From the NCBI RefSeq assembly GCF_004122735.1, contig NZ_SDIF01000015.1, positions 1-64,000 on the forward strand: a DNA stretch of 64,000 bases, written 5' to 3'. This stretch comes from Streptomyces sioyaensis. GTDB taxonomy: Bacteria; Actinomycetota; Actinomycetes; Streptomycetales; Streptomycetaceae. Of this stretch, positions 1 through 7,434 are shown piece by piece. A program made the translations under genes and the position numbers. Numbering within the stretch: the first letter of the stretch is position 1; the number at the start of each line of letters is the position of its first letter. The notes under the pieces are model-generated. The model did not search any database, was not told where the DNA came from, and was given only the letters and a program-made list of their open reading frames with translations.

Positions 1-269
1 GGCTGCTGGCACATCCCCGATTCCACCTGCACTTCACACCGACGAGTTCGTCCTGGCTGAACCTGGTGGAGCGGTGGTTCGCCGAACTCACGCAGAAGAA
101 GCTCAAACGTGGCGTCCACCGCTCCGTCCAGGCCCTCGAACGCGACATCCGCACCTGGCTCGCCGACTGGAACGAACACCCGAGGCCCTTCGCCTGGACG
201 AAGACCGCCGACGAGATCCTCGACAAAGTCGCTGCATACTGCCGACGAATCTCCGACTCAGGTCACTAG
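1..269 (+). mobile_element. IS630-type transposase, C-terminal fragment
   Basis: An open frame enters from the left edge (frame of position 3) and ends at TAG 267-269. It reads as the C-terminal end of a DDE transposase of the IS630 type: the segment SSWLNLVERWFAELTQKKL followed by RGVHRSVQALERDI and a WNEHPRPF motif is characteristic of that family, where the Glu of VERWF is the last catalytic acid. The N-terminal part lies outside the window, so it cannot be said whether the element is intact. The stop codon overlaps the first half-site of the repeat at 267-282, so the junction sits directly against the promoter of the MFS gene. It probably marks the left boundary of the cluster or an insertion near it. 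No terminal inverted repeat was recognised. Confidence 0.8.
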
Positions 270-282
270 GGGCTCGTAGGGG
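267..282 (+). promoter_or_regulatory. TAGGGG-N4-TAGGGG direct repeat upstream of MFS gene
   Basis: TAGGGG at 267-272 and again at 277-282, exactly 10 bp apart, 66 bp before the GTG start at 349 and reading in the same direction as that gene. Both half-sites are perfect. The same arrangement recurs upstream of other operons in the window, so it is proposed as an operator for the cluster's LAL regulator. The function is inferred. Confidence 0.6.
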
Positions 283-348
283 TTTGGGCCCGTCGCCGGC
301 TCTGGTTGAGTCAGGGGCCCCACGTCGACCCTCCAGGAAGGACTCCAC

Positions 349-1593
349 GTGGCTCAACCGATGAGTGGCGTCAAGGGCCTGATGAGGGTTCCCGGTCTGC
401 CCCAGCTGTTCCTCTGGTCGATGCTGGGCCGGCTCAACGTGTCGGCTCTACCGATCGCGCTGTCGCTGATGCTGGTGCGCTGGAGCAACTCGTACGTCGT
501 CGTCGGCCTGGTCGGCTGCGCACTGACCCTGGGACAGGGCGCGGCCGGGCCCCTGCGCGGACGGGCGGCGGACCGCGGTTCGACCGTCCGGCTGCTGGTG
601 ATCACGGGCGTCGGCTACACGACGGGCTTGGCCGTGATCGTGACGCTCGCGGCGAGGGCGCCCGCGTCATCGTGGCCGGTGGTCGTGGTCGTCGCGCTGG
701 TGACCGGGCTCAGTGCCGTGCCGGTGTCACAGATCAGCCGGGCGGTGTGGCCCAAGATCGTCGGCTCGGAGCTGACCTCCACGCTCTACACGGCTGAGGC
801 GACCGCGTCGGAGGTGATCACCACCACCGGGCCGCTGCTCGCCTCCCTGGTCATCGCCGTCGCCGGGCCGTACTGGGCGGTCGGTGTCACGGCGCTGCTG
901 GCCCTGGTCTCGGCCCTCGTCTTCGCCGCCGCGCTCGGCCGCGCCGGCGTGGGCGGCGAGCCGTTGCCGCAGCGCGGCGAGCGGCTCGCCCAGCGGTCCC
1001 TGCTGACCGAGGGGCCCTTCGTCCGGGTGGTCGCCATCTCGATGCTGGTCACGGCCGCGATCTTCGCCGTCAACCTGTCGGTGGTGGCCTGGACGCAGAA
1101 CATCGGCCGCCCCGCCTTGGCCGGGGTGCTGACCGCCTGTTGGACGGCCGGCTCGCTGGCCGGCGGGTTCGCACTGAGCACCTTTGCCCGGGAACTGCCC
1201 CGGGCGCTGCGGGTGGCCGGGATGGCTGTCGGGATGGCCGCTCTCGCTGTCCTGCTCCCGCCGGTTCTGGGCACGGTGCCCCTCTGGCTGGTCGTCGTGG
1301 TGCTGTTCCTCGGCGGGACGGCCATCGCGCCGACTCTGGCGGCTACTTACGAGCAGATCGCCGAGGCGTCCCCGGAGGACCGCAGGGCGGAGGCGTTCGG
1401 CTGGATGGCGACGGCAACCGCGGGCGGCGGCGCGCTGAGTGCGGCACTGACCGGGGTGCTGCTCGACTTCTCCGGGCCTGCGCTGCCCGTCGCCGCCGGC
1501 GCGGCGCTCGTCTTCGTCGCACTGGTGCTGACCGTATTCGGCCGCAAACCGCGCGCACCGTCGGCCGAAACTGTCGAAGAAGTCACCGCATGA
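349..1593 (+). CDS. MFS transporter, probable exporter
   Basis: A 414-residue membrane protein of the major facilitator superfamily, with about twelve hydrophobic segments along its whole length. The loop after the second segment carries a motif-A-like sequence (GPLRGRAADRGSTVRLL, around residues 66-83), and a glycine/alanine-rich second half follows. The GTG start is chosen because AGGAAGGA lies six bases upstream. It is the first gene of a rightward unit with the hydrolase-fold acyltransferase and P450, 166 bp before the next start, and the tandem TAGGGG repeat lies just upstream. By context it most likely exports the finished polyketide or gives self-resistance. The substrate cannot be read from the sequence, and a second MFS gene at 37.7-38.9 kb could share or hold this role. 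Confidence 0.85.
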   Translation: MAQPMSGVKGLMRVPGLPQLFLWSMLGRLNVSALPIALSLMLVRWSNSYVVVGLVGCALTLGQGAAGPLRGRAADRGSTVRLLVITGVGYTTGLAVIVTLAARAPASSWPVVVVVALVTGLSAVPVSQISRAVWPKIVGSELTSTLYTAEATASEVITTTGPLLASLVIAVAGPYWAVGVTALLALVSALVFAAALGRAGVGGEPLPQRGERLAQRSLLTEGPFVRVVAISMLVTAAIFAVNLSVVAWTQNIGRPALAGVLTACWTAGSLAGGFALSTFARELPRALRVAGMAVGMAALAVLLPPVLGTVPLWLVVVVLFLGGTAIAPTLAATYEQIAEASPEDRRAEAFGWMATATAGGGALSAALTGVLLDFSGPALPVAAGAALVFVALVLTVFGRKPRAPSAETVEEVTA

Positions 1594-1759
1594 TCCGGCC
1601 TCGCCCCCCATCACCCCGTATTCCACCGGCCGGCCGGCATCCGCTGGTCCACCTGCCGACGTACGCCCGGAAGACGGTCGAGCAGGTTGGCGTGGACCCG
1701 CCCGCGGGCCGGCAATTCCCTCACCGTGCCGGGTCACCGGCGGATCGGAGAACGCAACC

Positions 1760-2680
1760 ATGGCCGACAGCATTGCGGCCGAACAGGTCAGGCAACTCTC
1801 GTACCAGGGCTACGAATTCGCCTGCCGGATCCTTGAGTGCCCGGCACCGGTCACCGAGCCGATCGTCGTCATGTGCGCGGCGTTCCAGAACATCCGCAGC
1901 TACCACCGCTACGACAAGTACTGGCGCGACTCGGCCACCGTCATCTGCATGGAGCCGCCGGGCTCGTACTCGCCCGATCCGGTGCCGCGGACCGTCGGTT
2001 ACGACTTCGACGCCGGCGCGCTGGCCTATCTGCTCGACGAACTGGATCTTCCCCGCATCAACCTGCTCGGCATCAGCCTGGGTGCCGCGCCCACGCACCG
2101 GTTCGCCCAGGAGTACCCGGAGCGGATCGCGCGGCTGATGCTCACCGGCGCGGCGTTGGGCGACACCGCACGTCGCGGGGCCGTCGAACTCGAACACTGG
2201 CTGAGGCTGCGCCGGGCGGACGCATTCGGGCGCAAGATGGTGGAACTGTGCGTGAACGGGGACCCGACCCGGACCGTACGCAATCGGGAGGCCGTCCGGC
2301 GCGCTCTGCTCGACCATCTGAGCACGGCGTCGGAGGCTGAACTGGTACGGTACCTCGCCGTCGCCCAGCGGTTGGTCGACCACCCGGCGACGCTGCCGGG
2401 CCGGATCTCCGGGATACCCGCCCTGTGCGTGACCGGGGAGCACGACGAGCTCGCTCCCCCTGACCTGACGCGGACGATGGCCGCCGGCATCGACGGCGCG
2501 GCGTTCACGACCATGCGCGAGACGTGCCACGTGTCCTTCCTGGAACGGCATGCCGACTGGGCCGACCTGGTGCTGCGGTTCTTCACCGACCAGCCGCTGG
2601 CCGGCCTCGACTACCTGACCGGCCTGGAACATCCGGCCGGCCGCCCCGAGCACGACGAGTCGGCGTCCTCCGTATGGTGA
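1760..2680 (+). CDS. plmS3: Alpha/beta-hydrolase-fold protein, PlmS3-like 18-O-acyltransferase
   Basis: A 306-residue alpha/beta-hydrolase-fold protein. The nucleophile elbow is GISLGA (about residues 113-118), an acidic residue follows in TGEHDELAPP (about 237-246), and the likely catalytic His is in RETCHVSFLERH near residue 262. GGAG lies nine bases before the ATG. The stop overlaps the start of the next gene, a P450 (ATGGTGA), implying translational coupling. From memory, the characterised phoslactomycin 18-O-acyltransferase PlmS3 is a 921-bp ORF that esterifies the ring hydroxyl using branched short-chain acyl-CoAs or cyclohexylcarbonyl-CoA. This ORF is also exactly 921 bp and sits beside a P450 in a phoslactomycin-type cluster. 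The assignment therefore rests on fold, length and context, not on an alignment. A hydrolase or an editing thioesterase is the alternative. Confidence 0.7.
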   Translation: MADSIAAEQVRQLSYQGYEFACRILECPAPVTEPIVVMCAAFQNIRSYHRYDKYWRDSATVICMEPPGSYSPDPVPRTVGYDFDAGALAYLLDELDLPRINLLGISLGAAPTHRFAQEYPERIARLMLTGAALGDTARRGAVELEHWLRLRRADAFGRKMVELCVNGDPTRTVRNREAVRRALLDHLSTASEAELVRYLAVAQRLVDHPATLPGRISGIPALCVTGEHDELAPPDLTRTMAAGIDGAAFTTMRETCHVSFLERHADWADLVLRFFTDQPLAGLDYLTGLEHPAGRPEHDESASSVW

Positions 2681-3873
2681 CCGTCGACCTGAGCGCGTAC
2701 GGCCCCGGTTTCTTCACCGACCCGTACCCCTACTACGCCCGGCTGCGCGAGGCCGGGCCGGTGCACGAGATCGTCTTGGCCGATGGGGACCGGTTCTGGC
2801 TGATCGTCGGATACGAAGAGGCCCGGGCGGCCCTGTCCGATCCACGTCTGGCCAAGTCCCTCGACCCGCCGAGCGAGGACGAGCGGCACGTCCTGATCAC
2901 CGATCCGCCGGACCACACGCGGCTGAGACGGCTCGTCTCGCGGGAGTTCACCGCGCGCCGGGTGGAGGCGATGCGCCCGCGCGTCCAGGAGATCACCGAC
3001 GGTCTCCTCGATGAGATGGTGGCCGGGCGGCGGCGAGCCGACCTGGTCTCGGCGCTGGGGTCCCCGCTGCCGATCACCGTGCTCTGCGAACTGCTCGGGG
3101 TCCCGTTCGCCGACCGGGAGGACTTCCGCGGCTGGACGGAGCGGGTTCTGGTGCCGGCCGAACCGGACACCATAGCCTGGTGGAAGAGCCGGGGATTCGC
3201 GCAGGCCGGGATGGCCTTGACGGACTACCTGAAGAACCTGATCGAGGACAAGCGCCGTTCTACGCCGACCGGCGACCTGATCTCCTCACTGTTGCGGACA
3301 ACCGCGGAGGACAGCGACCGCCTGTCGGCCGCCGAGCTGCACTCGATGGTGTTCATCCTGATCGTTGCGGGCCACGAGACCACGGCCAACCTGATCACCA
3401 ACGGCGTACGCGCGCTCCTGGCACACCCCGAACAACTGGCGGCGCTGCGTACCGACCCGGAGGGACTGATCGACCAGGCGGTCGAGGAGATGCTGCGCTA
3501 CGACGGCCCGGTGGAGACGTCGACCAAGCGGTTCACCCGCGAGGCCGTCAGCTACGGCGCCACGACGATCCCGCCAGGGGAGACGGTTCTGGTCAGCATC
3601 GCGGCGGCGGGGCGTGACCCTGCGCAGTTCCAGCGACCCGACACGTTCGACATCCACCGCGGAACGACCGGCACCCGCAGTGGCCACGTCGCCTTCGGCC
3701 ACGGCATCCACTTCTGCCTGGGTGCCGGGCTGGCACGGATGGAGAGCCGGGTCGCGATCCTGACCCTGCTGCGCCGCTGTCCCGACCTGGCGCTCGACAT
3801 CGATCCGGCCGGTCTCGACTGGCTGCCGGGCATCAGAGTCAGGGGTGTACGCAGTCTGCCGGTGCGCTGGTGA
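2674..3873 (+). CDS. plmS2: Cytochrome P450, probable cyclohexane-ring (C-18) hydroxylase
   Basis: A 399-residue class I bacterial P450 (CYP105/107-like size). The I-helix oxygen-binding motif is AGHETT (about residues 233-238), the K-helix ExxR is in EEMLR, and the heme ligand is Cys in FGHGIHFCLGAGLAR (about 344-358). The ATG at 2674 overlaps the end of the upstream acyltransferase gene, and a GTG three bases later is an equally good start. Coupling to a PlmS3-like acyltransferase suggests a hydroxylation-then-esterification pair acting on the cyclohexane ring, the role known for PlmS2 in phoslactomycin biosynthesis. The second P450 of the cluster (39.1-40.3 kb) sits with the phosphotransferase instead and is the better candidate for backbone (C-8) oxidation. 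It needs a ferredoxin, and one is encoded at 41.5 kb. Confidence 0.8.
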   Translation: MVTVDLSAYGPGFFTDPYPYYARLREAGPVHEIVLADGDRFWLIVGYEEARAALSDPRLAKSLDPPSEDERHVLITDPPDHTRLRRLVSREFTARRVEAMRPRVQEITDGLLDEMVAGRRRADLVSALGSPLPITVLCELLGVPFADREDFRGWTERVLVPAEPDTIAWWKSRGFAQAGMALTDYLKNLIEDKRRSTPTGDLISSLLRTTAEDSDRLSAAELHSMVFILIVAGHETTANLITNGVRALLAHPEQLAALRTDPEGLIDQAVEEMLRYDGPVETSTKRFTREAVSYGATTIPPGETVLVSIAAAGRDPAQFQRPDTFDIHRGTTGTRSGHVAFGHGIHFCLGAGLARMESRVAILTLLRRCPDLALDIDPAGLDWLPGIRVRGVRSLPVRW

Positions 3874-4354
3874 GCGTTCCCGCACGCTGAACCGGCCCGG
3901 TCGTCCGGGTGGGCGACGGGGACGGTGCACAAGCGGGCGGTCGACCTCGGCTCCGCGCGTAAAGCGGGCGATCCGCCGATGCTGAGGGCCTCGGTTCGTC
4001 ACGGCTGTTCGTGCGAAGGAAACCAGGCGCCCCGTCACGGCGGCCCCGGGCATGCCCGACCCACCGCAGACGGAACCTCGCCCGTGACCGCCGCCGACAT
4101 CGCCCCCGCCTCGCTTTTGCCGAGCAGGGCACCGCCGTGGGATCAGCGGGGTATGAAGAACTCGCCGTCGCACGCCCATCCGCACGCCTGGGCTTCCGCC
4201 CCGCCGACACAGCAGCCTTCCGATCGCCAACCAACCCGCGCGATCGCGCATCAGACGCGGATTCCAGCGTTTCCGCAGAAACCACTGCTCACGACCGAGC
4301 GGCACCTACGGTCCCGGGGCTCGGCAAGGTGAAGGCCTTGCCCGCCGTACGTGT
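3874..4354. other. Convergent intergenic region
   Basis: About 480 bp lie between the P450 and DAHP synthase stop codons. Frames crossing it have no recognisable domain and poor codon bias. The only clear structure is the hairpin at 4323-4342, plus a weak 5-bp stem (CCCGG/CCGGG) just after the P450 stop near 3896. No RNA gene or small gene could be supported. Confidence 0.6.
4323..4342 (-). terminator. Hairpin after DAHP synthase gene
   Basis: A perfect 7-bp inverted repeat (GGCAAGG / CCTTGCC) with a 6-base loop lies about 12 bp beyond the stop of the leftward DAHP synthase gene. There is no U tract, as is common for Streptomyces terminators. Confidence 0.6.
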
Positions 4355-5545
4355 TCACCGGTCCTGGCGCCACCGGGAGACGAGTGAGACGGCCTGTTCA
4401 GGGTTGAGGCGGGGGTCGCACAGGGTGGTACGGCGGACGGTGGGGGAGTCGAGGGCGCGGAAGTCGGGGGCGCATTCGGTGACGTCGTCGGGTGTGGCCT
4501 CCAGGTGGAGTCCGCCGGCGATGCCACCGGCGAAGGTGACGGCCCAGCAGAAGGCCTGCATTTCCTCCGCCATGGTGGGCAGCAAGCGGGTCTTGTGGCC
4601 GTCGGGGGCGGTGACGGTGTTGCCGTGCATGGGGTCGCACAGCCAGATCACCGGGTGGCCGGCACGGTGGACGGTCCGGACGAGCCGGGCGAGGCATGAG
4701 CGTGCAGCATCGGCCCCCATGCGGGCGATGAGCGTGAGGCGGCCCGGACGGCGCTGTGGGTCGAGGCGGGCACACAGCGCGGTGAGGTCGGCCGGGGTTG
4801 TCGTGGGACCGACCTTCACCGCAACGGGGTTGAGCACCTCGGAGATCAGGTCGATATGGGCACCGTCGAGCTGATGGGTGCGCTTGCCGATCCAGGGCCA
4901 ATGGGTGGAGCCGAGGAGACGTTGTCCGTCGTCCAGGTCACGGACCAGGGGGAATTCGTAGTCCAGGACAAGCGCTTCGTGGCTGGTCCAGGTCGGAATG
5001 GAGGTACCGGTACCGGGGTGGTGTGAGTCGCCGGCGGGGCCGCGCCAGCCGAGATGCTCCATGACATCGTGGGCCGCCCGGTAGGCCATCAGCATCCGCA
5101 GGGGGTCGTGGCGGCGGCCGGCGAGGTCGCGAGTGGGGGCGTTGACCATGTGTCCGCGATAGACGGGCAGGTCGACACCATCGACCGGTTCGACCCGGTG
5201 CGAGCGGGGCTTGGCGAACTGGCCGGCGATGCGCCCCACGCGCACAACCGGTTTGCCGGTTGCGGCCTGCAGGGTGTCGCCGAGCAGGTGAAGCAGGGCG
5301 GACTTGCGCGAGACATGTTCCGCCGTGCATTCGTCGGGGTGCTCCGCGCAGTCACCGGCCTGGAGGACGTGGGCCTCTCCTCGCGCCACCCCCGCCAACT
5401 GGTCACCGAGTCCGCGGACGTCCTCAGCCCTCACCAGAGGAGGCCGCTCGGCGAGGATCGTCCGTACCCGCTCTGCCTGGAAGGGGTCGGCCCATTCGGG
5501 CTGCTGCCTGGCGGGATTGCGTGTCTGCGTGACGGAGCTACCCAC
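4355..5545 (-). CDS. Class II DAHP synthase
   Basis: 3-Deoxy-D-arabino-heptulosonate-7-phosphate synthase, class II (plant/actinobacterial type). It condenses PEP and erythrose 4-phosphate, the entry step of the shikimate pathway. Family blocks are clear: QQPEWAD near the N-terminus, LQAGDCAEHPDEC (metal-binding Cys), VGRIAGQFAKPRS, GDSHHPGTGTS and the DPMHGNT metal site. In this cluster it would raise shikimate supply for the cyclohexanecarboxyl starter. The start is uncertain. GTG 5545 has GGAGG five bases upstream and gives about 396 residues. The frame is open further to ATG 5644 or GTG 5695, but neither has a visible ribosome site. The longer forms would include a TTA codon at 5615-5617 (a bldA target) and an N-terminus lacking family similarity. 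It is transcribed alone, convergent with the P450 gene. Confidence 0.88.
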   Translation of the reverse strand: MGSSVTQTRNPARQQPEWADPFQAERVRTILAERPPLVRAEDVRGLGDQLAGVARGEAHVLQAGDCAEHPDECTAEHVSRKSALLHLLGDTLQAATGKPVVRVGRIAGQFAKPRSHRVEPVDGVDLPVYRGHMVNAPTRDLAGRRHDPLRMLMAYRAAHDVMEHLGWRGPAGDSHHPGTGTSIPTWTSHEALVLDYEFPLVRDLDDGQRLLGSTHWPWIGKRTHQLDGAHIDLISEVLNPVAVKVGPTTTPADLTALCARLDPQRRPGRLTLIARMGADAARSCLARLVRTVHRAGHPVIWLCDPMHGNTVTAPDGHKTRLLPTMAEEMQAFCWAVTFAGGIAGGLHLEATPDDVTECAPDFRALDSPTVRRTTLCDPRLNPEQAVSLVSRWRQDR

Positions 5546-5756
5546 CACAGCCTCCAGAGTGTCGGGAAGGGAACGTAGGGAATGCAGAGAAACGGGCGAA
5601 GCGGCCTCGACGGTTAACCAGCCGGCACTCGCCTCGAAGAACATCCCGAAGTGCCATGAATCAGCCCTGCTCCCGGAATGCCTGATGGGGAACACCGGTA
5701 CAGGCTGACTTGACTATAATCAGCCCGCGAATTGCGCACATCGCGCGCTGGCGAAA

Positions 5757-5803
5757 CAGGGGGGTGGTGCGGGGAAATAGGGGGGAATCGTAAATATTAG
5801 GGG
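5757..5803 (+). promoter_or_regulatory. Array of AGGGG half-sites
   Basis: TAGGGG occurs at 5778-5783 and 5798-5803, 20 bp (two helical turns) apart. A degenerate half-site TGCGGG lies at 5768 (10 bp before the first) and CAGGGG at 5757. The array lies between the leftward DAHP synthase gene and the rightward regulator, reading rightward. It may control DAHP synthase from the opposite orientation or a rightward transcript into the regulator region. Confidence 0.45.
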
Positions 5804-6722
5804 TGAGTAAGCCGGGCCTTCGAAATGACTGGGGGTGTGCCTTCCGTAGGCTCCGCCGAGTGGTTTCATGGTGGGAGCGCAGGCGCTCTTCGGCCTGCCG
5901 GCCTGTCTGGATCTGCCGTCCGTAGGTCCCCATCCGGTCCAACTCGGCATGGAGGGGGGTGGGTTAGTCTTCGGTGAGGTCTTCCTTGTTGCGACGTAGG
6001 AATTTCCCGGGTACACCCGGGTCCTGGCCGCCGCCCTGGCGCGGGCCTTCCGGCCGCCCGGGCGCTCGCCGCTCAGGCCCGCGGGGCGACACTACGGTCG
6101 TCCGCTGCCGCCTGCCGTGCCTCTCCCTCGCGGGGAGCGCCGGCATGTTCAAAAGGGCAAAGATCTTCTGGGAAGCTGGACTCCGGACCGGGCATCCATG
6201 CAATGTGACAGAGCGAGATCCGCCGAACCCGTCCGTCCGGTCCATTCCGGATCCGAGGAAGTCAGTCATCCACAGAAGTTCGGATGCCGCCACGTATCCG
6301 CACATCCTTTCTTTCCGAGTCCTCCGTGGCGACGCAGATCTCCAGAATTCCAGCCGAATCCGTAGCGATGAGCAGAGGGGGATGGAGAGTGGGCGTGCTG
6401 ACACTGGGCTCAGCGTGGATCCGTTCCCGTCACCGCCGCACCCACGGTGAATTCTCGCCACCGCTTGCGTGGTGATGTCTCCGCGGTCGACCGGCCGTCA
6501 GGAACGATAAAAGGCGGGGGAAGAGGGAAATGAGGTTGACGTGCACTTACGCGTACAGGGCACTCCTCGGACAGGCGTGGACGGCGCGATGTCGCCGCTC
6601 GGTGGCCGGAGAGAACGCCGGCTGCTCACCTGTCTTCCGCTGAACGCCGACCGGGCCGTGGCCACCTCCACGCTGCTCGCCGGCCGGCGGGCAGCGAGCC
6701 GCACCGGCCGGGAAGGGGTGCT

Positions 6723-7120
6723 TTGGAGAGTGAGCGGCTGGGCCTGGAAGAGTGCTTCGGTGTCGGACCGGCGGTCGGCCACCACCGGCGGGCTCCGGGC
6801 GCGCTGCAGGAGGCCGTCGCCGAGTGCCCGCTGGGTGAGCGGCTGAACGGTCGGCTGATGCCGGCGCTCCACCGGTGCGGCCGGCGGACCGACGTGCTGT
6901 CAGTCTTCGGGCACCTCGGGGGCGAACTGGTGGAGCGGTTCGGACCGGAGCCGTCGGGGGAGCCGCTCGTCCGGAACGCGCCATCCTCGACACGCTCCCG
7001 GACCTGGAGGTGCCGACGGCCGGGTCCGCGGGGGAGAGTCGAAGGGCGCAAGAGCGGGCCGGGGTGCCGCCACCTCCTCGCACCGTAGGCGCCATGTCGG
7101 CCGGACGCCTCCGACGCCCG
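6723..7120 (+). pseudogene. Possible decayed gene of unknown family
   Basis: From about 6723 to 6985 the plus-strand frame has strongly G/C-rich third positions and protein-like composition (for example VLSVFGHLGGELVERFG). It then loses this character, and the bias continues in another frame (RAILDTLPDLEVPTAG, about 6980-7030), as expected if a frameshift had broken a gene. There is no proper start codon (TTG at 6723) and no family could be recognised. It could be chance in high-GC DNA. Confidence 0.25.
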
Positions 7121-7434
7121 TGACGCTCCGTCCGTGAGCCGTGTGCCGGCGCGGGTCGGCAAGGGTCACAGGTGCGGGCACCGGGTGGTGTCCGACCGGG
7201 TGGAGGGCGGCGAACGGCAGAGTACGAACCACAGGTTGACGGCTCGGGGGAGGGGCGACATTTCCGAACTCGACCTCGGTATCCAGCCATTGAGGCATTC
7301 CAGGGGCGACAGGTCGGTTGATACGGTCCGTCGTCAATGTCGGATGTTCATTCCTCGATGCGCATACATCATCACGCGCATCCAAGCCAATAGTGCGCTG
7401 CTGACTTGCAGTTGTGTCTTGCGAGAGGACCCCC

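Larger units (their letters stand above)
5546..7434. other. Long gene-poor region before the LAL regulator
   Basis: Nearly 1.9 kb without a convincing intact gene. It contains an AT-richer segment with a G-run repeat array (5757-5803). A possible decayed coding stretch follows on the plus strand (6723-7120), and then the leader of the regulator gene. The competing open frames on both strands between 5.9 and 6.5 kb have no family features. The region looks like a site of past gene loss or a large regulatory leader. Confidence 0.55.

Noticed and set aside
3925..4332. A 135-residue plus-strand ORF between the P450 and DAHP synthase
   Set aside because: No ribosome site, no domain, Pro/Arg/His-rich composition, and it overlaps the terminator hairpin.
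5974..6450. A 158-residue plus-strand ORF in the gene-poor region
   Set aside because: Mixed third-position bias, competing frames on both strands and no family features.
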